This document shows, in pieces, positions 34,400 to 42,303 of a DNA stretch of 64,000 bases. Under the pieces are notes generated by a model. It was not told the origin of the DNA, did no database searches, and was given only the letters and a program-made list of their open reading frames with translations. How positions within the stretch are numbered: position 1 is the stretch's first letter; every line of letters starts with the position of its first letter. A program made the position numbers and the translations under genes. The DNA comes from Prosthecobacter sp. SYSU 5D2 (GTDB lineage: Bacteria; Verrucomicrobiota; Verrucomicrobiia; Verrucomicrobiales; Verrucomicrobiaceae): positions 1-64,000 of the forward strand of contig NZ_JBBYXL010000008.1 in the NCBI RefSeq assembly GCF_039655865.1, read 5' to 3'.

Positions 34400-35182
34400 T
34401 CAATGGGGCTGCTTGTCCGCTACCCGTGCTTCATACGCCCGGCTGTAGCGCATGAAGGTAAAAAAAGCGGTGGCGATGGCGATCCAGAAGCCGGGAAATC
34501 CATCCAGGAAGCCCAGCCGGATGAAATACGCGCGGAAAAACCGCCACCAGGGCCGGAAGACGGCATCCAGCACGGACCAGCCGCGGCCCTGCGCCTTTTC
34601 ATGGTCGGCAAACACGTCCGTGTAGGTCAGGTGCTTGTCCAAATAATGTTTCATATCCGAAAACGAATAATGATACAAGTCTCCGCGCAGGGTGGTGTGC
34701 GGGCCGTCCACCACCAGGCGCTCATGCACCTGGCTGTTGGCGTGGCCTTCCCACTGGCCTTTTTCCCGGCGGAAGAGGCGCACCTTTTTATCCGGGTACC
34801 AGTCGCCATGGCGGATCCACCGGCCCAGAAACCACACGCAGCGGGCCATCCAGGCGGCGTCATGGGTGGCCGCATCTCCCTTTTCAAAGAAGGCCGCGAT
34901 GGCCGCCTTCAGCTCCGGGGAGAGCTCCTCATCGCAGTCCAGGGCCAGGATCCAGGGCTGGGTGCAGAAGCTGTTGCAGAGGTTCTTTTGCGCCGCAAAG
35001 CCCAGCCAGTCCTGCTGCACAAACCGCGCGCCGAATTCCGCCGCCACCGCTGCGGTACCATCGGTGCTGCCGCTGTCCACGATGACGATTTCCTCCACCA
35101 GCCCGGCGGCGCTGGCCAGGCAGCGGCGCAGATTGGCCTCCTCGTTTTTGGAGATGATGGCGATGGAAATCGGATGCGGCAT
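34400..35182 (-). CDS. Family 2 glycosyltransferase (lipopolysaccharide core type)
   Basis: 260 residues. 'ISIAIISKNEEANLRRCLAS', 'IVIVDSGSTDGT' (36-43) and the DxD-like 'LALDCDEEL' (D82, D84) define a GT-A inverting transferase. 'WLGFAAQKNL' and the C-terminal 'RAYFIRLGFLDGFPGFWIAI' followed by a hydrophobic segment match the WaaE/KdtX-like group that modifies the lipopolysaccharide inner core. It is divergent from a membrane protein gene 40 bp away and is followed by the lipoprotein hydrolase. Confidence 0.85.
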   Translation of the reverse strand: MPHPISIAIISKNEEANLRRCLASAAGLVEEIVIVDSGSTDGTAAVAAEFGARFVQQDWLGFAAQKNLCNSFCTQPWILALDCDEELSPELKAAIAAFFEKGDAATHDAAWMARCVWFLGRWIRHGDWYPDKKVRLFRREKGQWEGHANSQVHERLVVDGPHTTLRGDLYHYSFSDMKHYLDKHLTYTDVFADHEKAQGRGWSVLDAVFRPWWRFFRAYFIRLGFLDGFPGFWIAIATAFFTFMRYSRAYEARVADKQPH

Positions 35183-35222
35183 GGGCTTGGCATGATGGAA
35201 GAGGAAGAATGACGAATTGGAA

Positions 35223-36317
35223 ATGGAAAAGTCTCTCTGTTTGCAATCCGTCCGCAGCCGCCTTCATGTCCCCCCCTTGCCTGCTGAACTTGCCAACCCC
35301 TCCTCTGCTGCGCCTGGCACACCGCCGTGGCTGTGGCCCCATGTCCTGAGCCTGGAGGCGCCCGCCGTGGCCATGCTCTGGCTGGCCGCGCTGGCCCGCA
35401 TCAATGATTTCCGCCTCATGCCGGGTGTGCTGCCCGGTCTGGGGCTGGCCGTGTGGCTCATTTACCTGGCGGACCGGGTGCTGGACACCATCGGCGTGCC
35501 GCCGCAGCAGCTCAGCGCGCGGCATTTATTTTACCGCCGCTTCCGCTGGCCGCTGGTCCTGGCGGTCATACCCGCCGTGGCGGCCACCGTCGCCTGGCTG
35601 GCGCTGTGGGTGGTGCCGGTGGGCCTGCTGGCGCATTCCCTGGCACAGGTGCTGCCCATCGGCCTTTACCTGGTGCTGTATTCCATCACCGGCCGGCGCA
35701 CGCGGCGCTGGCTCATCCAGGCGGGCGTTTTGGTGCTGCTGTTTCTGCTCAATACCCTGCCGCTGCCCGCCACGGTCATGGTCCCGGTTTCCCTGCTCAT
35801 CGCCGGGGCCACCATCCTCGTCTTTCGCCTGAACTGGGATGAGCAGGTGGGCCGTTTTTTCCGCAAGGAGGTGGCCGCCGGGCTGCTCTTCGCCTTCGGC
35901 TGCACCACCTGGACGCGCTTTCACGCCCTGGGCAGCGAGGGGCCGGACATCTGGGCGGAGCTGGTCCTCCTGGGCCTGCTCTTCGTCAGCAATCTGACCG
36001 TCATCACCGCCCGCGAGGAAGCACCGGCAGGCGCACCCGGCAGCGGCCCAGGCTCCGTGCGCGGTGCCATCGCCCTGTGCGTGGGCGCGCTGGCGGCCAT
36101 CCAGTTTGCCTACCTTCCCGCCACCCTGGTCCCCCTCACCTGGGCCGTTCTCGCCGGGCTCGTCGGCCTGGAGATCCTCTGGCAGAAGCGCCGCCATCTC
36201 TCCCCGGAGGCCTTCCGCGTGTGGGCGGATGTCATCGTGGCCATTCCCGCCGCCGTGCTGCTTCTCATGCCGGAGGCTTCCTCCTCCGCCACAGACGCCG
36301 CCGCCTGCTGCCTGTGA
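35223..36317 (+). CDS. Polytopic inner-membrane protein, possibly UbiA-like
   Basis: About 364 residues from ATG 35223, with nine or so hydrophobic segments after residue 50. 'GLAVWLIYLADRVLDT' near 75-90 recalls the Asp-bearing helix of UbiA prenyltransferases (N/D-x3-D), but the second Asp motif is not evident, so the family is tentative. It ends with Cys-rich DAAACCL. A perfect hairpin follows the stop codon. Confidence 0.55.
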   Translation: MEKSLCLQSVRSRLHVPPLPAELANPSSAAPGTPPWLWPHVLSLEAPAVAMLWLAALARINDFRLMPGVLPGLGLAVWLIYLADRVLDTIGVPPQQLSARHLFYRRFRWPLVLAVIPAVAATVAWLALWVVPVGLLAHSLAQVLPIGLYLVLYSITGRRTRRWLIQAGVLVLLFLLNTLPLPATVMVPVSLLIAGATILVFRLNWDEQVGRFFRKEVAAGLLFAFGCTTWTRFHALGSEGPDIWAELVLLGLLFVSNLTVITAREEAPAGAPGSGPGSVRGAIALCVGALAAIQFAYLPATLVPLTWAVLAGLVGLEILWQKRRHLSPEAFRVWADVIVAIPAAVLLLMPEASSSATDAAACCL

Positions 36318-36335
36318 GAGACTTGATGAAGTCTC
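36318..36335 (+). terminator. Hairpin after the membrane-protein gene
   Basis: GAGACTT / AAGTCTC form a perfect 7-bp stem with a GATG loop. It begins at the base after the stop codon. AAACAAAC follows instead of a T-run, so it may be an mRNA end structure rather than a true intrinsic terminator. Confidence 0.4.
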
Positions 36336-36344
36336 AAACAAACT

Positions 36345-36374
36345 TTGTGCACCTTTTCTCAGGTGCGCTAAATT
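36345..36374 (+). promoter_or_regulatory. Candidate lrp promoter with operator palindrome
   Basis: TTGTGC and TAAATT lie 18 bp apart, 9 bp before the ATG of the Lrp gene. Between them GCACCT/AGGTGC (36349-36354, 36361-36366) form an inverted repeat that could be an autoregulatory site. The predicted start of transcription almost coincides with the start codon. Confidence 0.4.
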
Positions 36375-36383
36375 GCACGTCCC

Positions 36384-36863
36384 ATGGATCCCCTGATTCA
36401 ACTCCTCCAAATCAATTCCAACCGCTCCACCAGCGAGCTGGCCCAAATCTTGGGCCTTTCTGAAGACGAAGTCGTGCGCCGGATGCGAGCGGCGGAGGCG
36501 GACAGGACGATCCTGGGTTACAACGCCGTCGTGGACAAGCACAAGGCCGGCCATCGCGGCGTCACCGCCCTCATCGAGGTGCGCATCACGCCGGAGCGCG
36601 AGGGCGGCTTCGACCGCCTGGCCCGGCGCATTGCCAAATTTGACCAGGTGCGCGAATGCTTCCTCATGAGCGGCGGCTATGACCTGGCCGTGCTTGTGGA
36701 GGGAAAGGACCTCCTCGACGTGGCCAACTTCGTCGCCGAAAAGCTCAGCACCCTCGGCGGTGTCCTGTCCACGGCCACCCACTTCCAGTTGAAGGCCTAC
36801 AAGCAGTCCGGCTTCCTCGCCAACGGCGGCGATGACGAAGAACGTCTGCCCGTCAGTCCATGA
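36384..36863 (+). CDS. Lrp/AsnC-family transcriptional regulator
   Basis: 159 residues. The winged HTH is at 1-55 (ELAQILGLSEDEVVRRMRAA), followed by the RAM effector domain (ALIEVRITPEREGGFDRLAR; VRECFLMSGGYDLAVLVEGK). Such proteins sense amino acids and control their metabolism. The gene is 24 bp upstream of an aminotransferase in the same direction, so it probably regulates that gene in response to the enzyme's substrate. The usual C-terminus is extended by a short acidic tail. Confidence 0.95.
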   Translation: MDPLIQLLQINSNRSTSELAQILGLSEDEVVRRMRAAEADRTILGYNAVVDKHKAGHRGVTALIEVRITPEREGGFDRLARRIAKFDQVRECFLMSGGYDLAVLVEGKDLLDVANFVAEKLSTLGGVLSTATHFQLKAYKQSGFLANGGDDEERLPVSP

Positions 36864-36887
36864 TCTTCGTTTGAGAGGCCTAACCAC

Positions 36888-38075
36888 ATGGATTACAACA
36901 GCAAAATTTCGACCCAGATCCGCGACCTCCCGCGCTCTGGCATCCGGGACTTTTTTGAACTGGTCATCGGCCGCAGCGACGTGATTTCGCTCGGCGTCGG
37001 TGAGCCGGACAAGCCCACGCCCTGGCCCATCCGCGAAGCCGCCATCCGCTCGCTGGAAAAAGGCCAGACCAGCTACACCTCCAACCTCGGCCTGGAATCT
37101 CTGCGCGTCGCCATCAGCGGCTACGTGGAGAACCAGTTCCGCGTGAATTACGATCCCAAAAAAGAGATCCTCGTCACCGTCGGCGTCTCCGAGGCGCTGG
37201 ACATCGCCTTCCGCGCCATGCTGAATCCGGGCGACGAAGTCATCTATCACGAGCCCTGCTACGTCTCCTACTCCCCCAGCATCAAGATGGCCTACGGCGT
37301 GCCCGTCGTCGTCGAGACGCGGGAGGAAAACCTCTTCGCCCTCATGGCCGCAGACGTGGAGAAAGCCATCACGCCCAAGACCAAGGTCATCGCCCTGAAC
37401 TTCCCCACCAACCCCACCGGCGGCGTCATGCCACCGGAGGAGCTGGAAAAGATCGCCGCGCTGGCCGTGAAGCATGATTTGTTAGTCTTCACCGACGAGA
37501 TCTACTGCGAGCTGCTCTATGACAACCAGCAGCACAAAAGTATCGCCGAATATCCGGGCATGCGCGAGCGCACCGTCCTGCTGCACGGCTTCAGCAAAGC
37601 CTTCGCCATGACCGGCTGGCGGCTCGGCTACGCCTGCGCCCCCGCCCCGCTCATCGAGGCCATGATGAAAGTGCACCAGTACTGCATGCTCTGCGCCCCC
37701 ATCCTCAGCCAGATGGCCGGGATCGAAGCGCTGAAAATGGGCTCCAGCGCGTATGAGGACATGCGCCTCAGCTACGAGCAGCGGCGCAATACCATCGTCA
37801 GCCGCCTCAACGGCATGGGCCTGCACTGCTTCAACCCCGGCGGCGCCTTTTACGTCTTCCCCGAGATCCGCAGCACCGGCCTCACCAGCAAGGAATTCGC
37901 CATCGGCCTGCTCGAGAAAAAGAGCGTCGCCGTCGTCCCCGGCACCGCCTTCGGCGCCGCCGGCGAAGGTTTCGTCCGCTGCTGCTACGCCACCGCCCCC
38001 GACCTCATTGATAAAGCCATGGACCTCATGGAAGAGTTCGTGAACGAAGTGCGCGCCGGGAAGCAGGCCGCCTAA
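36888..38075 (+). CDS. Class I/II PLP-dependent aminotransferase
   Basis: 395 residues, fold type I. 'ISLGVGEPDKPTPWPIREAA' at the N-terminus, 'VTVGVSEALDIAFRAMLNPG' near 97-116 and 'NFPTNPTGG' near 171-179 bind substrate and cofactor. The Schiff-base lysine is K237 (HGFSKAFAMTG). It is most like the aspartate/alanine/aromatic aminotransferases (AspC/PatA group). Operon with Lrp; a strong terminator follows. The start is preceded by GGCCTAACCAC instead of a Shine-Dalgarno. Confidence 0.95.
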   Translation: MDYNSKISTQIRDLPRSGIRDFFELVIGRSDVISLGVGEPDKPTPWPIREAAIRSLEKGQTSYTSNLGLESLRVAISGYVENQFRVNYDPKKEILVTVGVSEALDIAFRAMLNPGDEVIYHEPCYVSYSPSIKMAYGVPVVVETREENLFALMAADVEKAITPKTKVIALNFPTNPTGGVMPPEELEKIAALAVKHDLLVFTDEIYCELLYDNQQHKSIAEYPGMRERTVLLHGFSKAFAMTGWRLGYACAPAPLIEAMMKVHQYCMLCAPILSQMAGIEALKMGSSAYEDMRLSYEQRRNTIVSRLNGMGLHCFNPGGAFYVFPEIRSTGLTSKEFAIGLLEKKSVAVVPGTAFGAAGEGFVRCCYATAPDLIDKAMDLMEEFVNEVRAGKQAA

Positions 38076-38095
38076 CCGATGGTTATAATTCAAGA

Positions 38096-38131
38096 CCCCT
38101 GGCTCATTCGTGGGCCAGGGGTTTTATTTTT
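38096..38131 (+). terminator. Rho-independent terminator after the aminotransferase
   Basis: CCCCTGGC (38096-38103) pairs perfectly with GCCAGGGG (38114-38121), followed by TTTTATTTTT. It lies 21 bp after the aminotransferase stop and reaches the stop codon of the convergent HNH gene. Confidence 0.9.
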
Positions 38132-38390
38132 GAGGGCATCTCATAGAGCCCGACGAGCGGATGATAAATTCCAGTTTCCGTTTCAAGTCCAGATGCCCAA
38201 ACGTTGCATTCAGTGATCTGTGGCAAACGACTTCATTGCTTTCAATTCGCTTGCCACCATGGGAGAGCGGAAGCAGATGCTCAATGCTGGCCTCCTCCTC
38301 TGGCAACACCTGGCTGCAGAAAAAGCAGCGCCCTCCTTGCAAGTAAAGCATCTTGCGCAGCTTGTTGAGCGGCTTCTCTTTCGACTCCAC
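38124..38390 (-). CDS. Small HNH endonuclease-like protein
   Basis: About 88 residues from GTG 38390; the frame stays open further upstream, so a longer product is possible. 'CFFCSQVLPEEEASIEHLLP' and 'LSHGG...NEVVCHRSLNA' give the C-x2-C, EH and N...H spacing of HNH nucleases, close to the C-x2-C...H...C-type zinc-bound version. Low GC relative to neighbours. It is co-directional with a 63-residue gene 32 bp upstream. Possible restriction- or defence-type nuclease, or a relic. Confidence 0.65.
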   Translation of the reverse strand: MESKEKPLNKLRKMLYLQGGRCFFCSQVLPEEEASIEHLLPLSHGGKRIESNEVVCHRSLNATFGHLDLKRKLEFIIRSSGSMRCPQK

Positions 38391-38422
38391 CTTGACCGGG
38401 GCGACCGCTGCTGGAGGCGTGT

Positions 38423-38614
38423 CTATATTAGCCTCCCCTGAATGATCTTGGTCAGGGCTTTTCTTTCGACCCTGGCCTTTCGAATGACCTCCCGTTGCGC
38501 CGGTGTGAATTCACAATCGGACATCTTCCCTGGAAATAAAGTTCCCAGCGGCACGCCTTTTTGAAGACGTTCAGCATATTCCTGGACCGCAGCATCGGTG
38601 ACGGTGTGTTTCAT
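38423..38614 (-). CDS. Small protein paired with the HNH gene
   Basis: 63 residues from ATG 38614 (MKHTVTDAAVQEYAERLQKG); a longer GTG start at 38647 is possible. It is basic at the C-terminus (REVIRKARVERKALTKIIQG) and highly helical. No family is recognised. It directly precedes the HNH gene. The 340 bp on its other side (38648-38986) hold no convincing gene, only AT-rich inverted repeats and a promoter for the plus-strand toxin-antitoxin pair. Confidence 0.4.
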   Translation of the reverse strand: MKHTVTDAAVQEYAERLQKGVPLGTLFPGKMSDCEFTPAQREVIRKARVERKALTKIIQGRLI

Positions 38615-38909
38615 CGTTTGATCATTGTCAGAGGTACTCTTTCCCACCCATGCTGAGAAATCAAGCAGGCTCGATTGGGAGGCTCTCTGTTCGGTTCATT
38701 TTGACCCGCAACAGGGAGGTGTGGGCAGTCATGGATCTGCACACTCCAAGTCCAAACGGGCCACCTGCCAGGTCTTCCAAGCCAAAGGGCTTGTGCTTCG
38801 CTCAATCATGGGAGGCATTTCAATTTCTTCTCCACATTGCAATAGAATTCGACAGCCTGACACAGAACATTTTAAATGCGCTCGAAAAACGTTTTTCACT
38901 AAAAACAGC

Positions 38910-38948
38910 TATTTCAGCAAATGGTGAAAACTTTCCTTTACTGAAATA
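38910..38948. repeat. Inverted repeat, candidate operator
   Basis: TATTTCAG (38910-38917) and CTGAAATA (38941-38948) are a perfect 8-bp inverted repeat 23 bp apart, right next to the -35 box of the following promoter. A second pair, AGGCTT/AAGCCT (near 38948 and 38981), brackets the promoter. Antitoxin autoregulation is a plausible use. Confidence 0.5.
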
Positions 38949-38951
38949 GGC

Positions 38952-38980
38952 TTGTTTTTCCATTTGGAAGGTGGTAGAAT
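38952..38980 (+). promoter_or_regulatory. Sigma70-like promoter for a leaderless transcript
   Basis: TTGTTT and TAGAAT are separated by exactly 17 bp. The -10 ends 6 bp before the GTG start of the next gene, so transcription should begin at or beside the start codon. Confidence 0.6.
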
Positions 38981-38986
38981 AAGCCT

Positions 38987-40111
38987 GTGGTCAAGATTGC
39001 CGAAAAGTTCTCCGAAGACGAATGGGTTCCGCAATTCGAGGCGGTTCTGCGCCGCCTCATCGCACGCATTCCCTTCTTAAAGCTGGAGTCTTTGCGGAGC
39101 GAGGTCTCCTTGCATCCAAGAACCCGAGGCCCTGTTCCTCACCACCCACCGCACGCAGACTGGCTGCTGAAGGTCAAAGCCAGCAGCCAGTCCTGGACCC
39201 TCATCGCTGAGGCAAAAAAACTGGGCCAGCCACGTGAGGTGCGGACGGCGATCCTGCAGCTCAGGCATTCTCTTTCCCTTTTGCCAGCAGGCCGGTCCGG
39301 TTACGGCATCATCCTGGCACCGTTCATTTCAGAAGAATCCGCTCGGCTTTGCGAGGAGGCCGGCATGGGGTATGCGGACCTGGCGGGCAATGCGTTCCTG
39401 TCTTTTGGCCAGGTTTTCATCCAGACGCGTGTGGCAGAAAATCCTTTTTATGAAAAGCGGGCGGTCAAATCCATCTTCACGCCCAAAGCCGCGCGCATCC
39501 TCCGCCAGCTTCTTCAAGGCCCGCTGCAAGTCTGGAAAGTGAAGGACCTGGCCTCCGCTGCCGGAGTCAGCCTCGGGCATGTCAGTTCCGTCAGGCAGCA
39601 GTTGCTGGACCAGGAATGGGCGGTGGAGGAAACTCCTGGCCTTCGCATCACACGGCCCGATGCGGTTCTGGATGCCTGGGCGGCATCGGACCGCTGGAAA
39701 GAACGCACCGAAACCCGGGAGTACTCCTTGCTGCAAAAGGACCCGCTGAAAATCGCCACCCAGGTTCACCGCCTGCTTGGCCGCCAGCCCCATGCCTTCA
39801 CCCAATGGCTGGCCGCCGGGCTGCGCCACCCGCACAGCTCCACACCCGTCACCAGCGTGTATGTAAAACAGTTCCCAGATGAAGCGGCGTTGCAGACGCA
39901 GTTGCTGGCACGGCGCGTGGAAACCGGCGGCAGCCTGCGGCTGGTCATGCCTTCAGATGAAGGCGTCATGAATCCTCTGCAAACCGTGCGTGGGCTGCCG
40001 CTGGTGTCCGATGTCCAGCTTTATCTGGACCTGTCAGGCGCAGGCCTCCGCGGCGAAGAAGCCGCCCGTGAACTGCGCCAATGGAAAGACTTTTCAGGAG
40101 GCTGGTCATGA
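38987..40111 (+). CDS. AbiEi-like antitoxin/regulator of a type IV TA pair
   Basis: 374 residues from GTG 38987. About 55-150 looks like a PD-(D/E)xK-type fold ('WTLIAEAKKLGQPREV', E75-A-K77; 'GYADLAGNAFLSF'). Residues 165-225 are a winged helix (FTPKAARILRQLLQG...WKVKDLASAAGVSLGHVSSV). A C-terminal domain of unknown fold follows. This layout is common in proteins annotated as AbiEi-type antitoxins next to nucleotidyltransferase toxins. The gene overlaps its partner by 4 bp. It probably binds the promoter just upstream and represses the pair. Confidence 0.7.
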   Translation: MVKIAEKFSEDEWVPQFEAVLRRLIARIPFLKLESLRSEVSLHPRTRGPVPHHPPHADWLLKVKASSQSWTLIAEAKKLGQPREVRTAILQLRHSLSLLPAGRSGYGIILAPFISEESARLCEEAGMGYADLAGNAFLSFGQVFIQTRVAENPFYEKRAVKSIFTPKAARILRQLLQGPLQVWKVKDLASAAGVSLGHVSSVRQQLLDQEWAVEETPGLRITRPDAVLDAWAASDRWKERTETREYSLLQKDPLKIATQVHRLLGRQPHAFTQWLAAGLRHPHSSTPVTSVYVKQFPDEAALQTQLLARRVETGGSLRLVMPSDEGVMNPLQTVRGLPLVSDVQLYLDLSGAGLRGEEAARELRQWKDFSGGWS

Positions 40112-40926
40112 GCAAGCACGACACTTTTGCCGATTATCCTGCCCGTGGTCTGGCTGCGGCGGAAGCGGCTCTTTTAACGGTCTGGCCCACGCTCGCCCGT
40201 TACCACGATGACCTTGTTCTGGTAGGCGGGCTGGCCATCCACTGCCTGACACGCCAGGAAAAAAACGGCTGGCCCGGCGCAGTGACCATGGACATTGATT
40301 TTGGCATCTCCCTGGCCACGGATGGCGGACAGTATGGCACCCTTCAGGCAGATCTGAACGGTCTGGGTTTCAAACCGGACAAGTTGCAGGCCAATCGGAT
40401 TGTGCGCCAGGTGGACGGCATGGCTCTCTACATTGACTTTCTCACTGAGGCTCCATCCGCCATCACGGGAACACGTATCGTGGATGATGTGGTGGCCAGT
40501 GTCTTTCCCGGCATTAACCGTGCACTCGCCTCACGGCAAATGGTCAAACTGGCCGGTCGCGACATTTATGGCGGACTTCAAAACTGTGAAATCGCCGTGG
40601 CCGGCATTGGGCCGTTGCTGGTCTTAAAATTGAATGCCTTCGGCGGACCGACCGGCCGACGGCATCCCAAGGATGCTTATGACATCCTTCTGGCAGTGAC
40701 CTCTTACACAGCAGGCCCCCGTGCAGCAGTGCAGGCATTTCGTGACGAAGCCTTCAAGAATAACCAAGGTTTCGCCACGGCCAAAGAGGCTCTGAAAAGG
40801 GATTTTAGTTCCCCGCATGCTGACGGCCCCGTTAGAGCTGCAGCCTTCCTGAACGGAAGCACGGATGAACGCCAGCGCATTCGTGAAGAACTCGTCACAG
40901 CAGCGAAGTTCATGCTTGAGGAATAG
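40108..40926 (+). CDS. AbiEii-like nucleotidyltransferase toxin
   Basis: 272 residues from ATG 40108, preceded by AGGAGG (40096-40101), one of the few good ribosome sites in the window. 'LVLVGGLAIHCL' (G40-G41) and 'TMDIDFGI' (D62, D64) form the GG...DxD core of the minimal nucleotidyltransferase fold. 'LLVLKLNAFGGPTGRRHPKD' with 'AYDILLAV' matches the second half of AbiEii/AbiGii-type toxins. The expected action is nucleotidyl transfer to tRNA, causing growth arrest. ATGA overlap with the AbiEi-like gene fits a toxin-antitoxin pair. Confidence 0.8.
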   Translation: MSKHDTFADYPARGLAAAEAALLTVWPTLARYHDDLVLVGGLAIHCLTRQEKNGWPGAVTMDIDFGISLATDGGQYGTLQADLNGLGFKPDKLQANRIVRQVDGMALYIDFLTEAPSAITGTRIVDDVVASVFPGINRALASRQMVKLAGRDIYGGLQNCEIAVAGIGPLLVLKLNAFGGPTGRRHPKDAYDILLAVTSYTAGPRAAVQAFRDEAFKNNQGFATAKEALKRDFSSPHADGPVRAAAFLNGSTDERQRIREELVTAAKFMLEE

Positions 40927-40972
40927 CCTTCATCTCTGCAACAGCACCCTCACCGTGTTCGTTTCCACCCCC

Positions 40973-42172
40973 ATGCTCCGCTCCCTCCTCCTCCTTTCCC
41001 TCGCCCTGCTCCCCGGCCTGCTCCCGGCTCTGGACACCGCCAAACTGGCCGCTATTAAACCCGCCATGGAGGAGGCCATTGCGGCGAAACAGGCGGCGGG
41101 CATCGTCACGCTGGTGATGGACAAGGGCAAGGTGGTGCATCATGAGGCGGCGGGGCTGAGCAACATCGGCAAGGGCAGGCCGATGGCAAAGGACGCGGTG
41201 TTTTGGATCGCCTCCATGACGAAATCGGTGAATGCGACGGCAGTGATGATCCTGGTGGATGAGGGCAAGCTGGCGCTGGATGAACCGGCCTCCCAATGGC
41301 TGCCGGAGCTGGGGGAGATGAAGCTGGCGGATGGCAGCGCACCGGCCAAACCGATCACCCTGCGCCTGCTGCTGAGCCACACGGCGGGCATCGCCTTTCC
41401 GCCGCGCAAGGCGACGGATGGAGCCATCTCCCTGAAGGCCTACGTGGCCACGCTTCTGAAGGCGCCCCTGGCCTTTCAGCCCGGCAGCGATTATGAATAC
41501 GGCTTTGGCCCCACCGTCGCCGGGCACATCATTGAGCGGGTCTCCGGCATGAAATATGAAGACTTCATGCGCACGCGGATCTTTGAGCCGCTGGGCATGA
41601 AAGACACCACCTTCAACCCCACGGAGGCGCAGCGCGCACGCGTGGCCAGCACCTACACGATGGATGAGGAGACGAAGGAACTGGCCCGCGCCTACAACCC
41701 GTTTCTCACGGACGATGCTGACGTCAGCCGCGCCCCGGAGCCCGCAGGCGGTCTCTTTTCCACCGCAGCGGACATGGGGCGTTTTTATGCCATGATCGCC
41801 GCCGGGGGCGAGCTGGACGGTGTGCGCATCGTTTCCGCCAAGGCCATCCAGGACATGACCACGCCCGTCACTGCCGGTGGCCGCCCGCTCACCTACGCCT
41901 GCGGCTGGCAGACCAACCGGCCCGACCAGCGCGTCTGCGCCGCCATGCCCGTGGGCAGCTTTGGCCACGGCGGCGCCTTTGCCACGAATGGCTGGGTGGA
42001 CCCTGCCAGCGGCATCGTCACCGTGTACCTGGTGCAGAACGTCCTCGTCCCCGACAGCGGCAAAGCCCGCGAGACCTTCCAGCGCCTCGTCATGGACGCC
42101 GCCGGCATCGAGGTCACACCTCCGGCGGTGGCGAAGAAGAAAGCGAAGGGGAAGCAGAAAAAAGCGAAGTGA
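40973..42172 (+). CDS. Secreted serine hydrolase (beta-lactamase/esterase family)
   Basis: 399 residues from ATG 40973 with a signal peptide (LRSLLLLSLALLPGLLPAL). Serine nucleophile motif S81-M-T-K84 (FWIASMTKSV), a later Tyr motif (DYEYGFGP) and the HGG-like 'FGHGGAFATNGWVDP' identify a class C beta-lactamase/EstB-like fold. It probably acts in the periplasm on esters or peptidoglycan peptides; substrate is unknown. The C-terminus is Lys-rich (KKKAKGKQKKAK). It is 46 bp downstream of the toxin gene, without evidence of a functional link. Confidence 0.85.
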   Translation: MLRSLLLLSLALLPGLLPALDTAKLAAIKPAMEEAIAAKQAAGIVTLVMDKGKVVHHEAAGLSNIGKGRPMAKDAVFWIASMTKSVNATAVMILVDEGKLALDEPASQWLPELGEMKLADGSAPAKPITLRLLLSHTAGIAFPPRKATDGAISLKAYVATLLKAPLAFQPGSDYEYGFGPTVAGHIIERVSGMKYEDFMRTRIFEPLGMKDTTFNPTEAQRARVASTYTMDEETKELARAYNPFLTDDADVSRAPEPAGGLFSTAADMGRFYAMIAAGGELDGVRIVSAKAIQDMTTPVTAGGRPLTYACGWQTNRPDQRVCAAMPVGSFGHGGAFATNGWVDPASGIVTVYLVQNVLVPDSGKARETFQRLVMDAAGIEVTPPAVAKKKAKGKQKKAK

Positions 42173-42303
42173 GTTCCGGCGGCCCGGGACACTGAATGTG
42201 TCACAGCCGGGCCGGATTGGCCTATCTTCTATCTTATTACCGGTCACTCCTGGCAGTCTCTTTGCCGGCGAGGCCTCCATTGTCATACCCAGCTCCCAAA
42301 GCC

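Noticed and set aside
35526..37475. 649-residue minus-strand frame across lrp and the aminotransferase
   Set aside because: Spans two well-supported genes in the opposite direction and has no recognisable domain.
38650..38949. 99-residue plus-strand ORF in the gap before the AbiE-like pair
   Set aside because: No start signal, no domain, and it runs through the candidate operator region.
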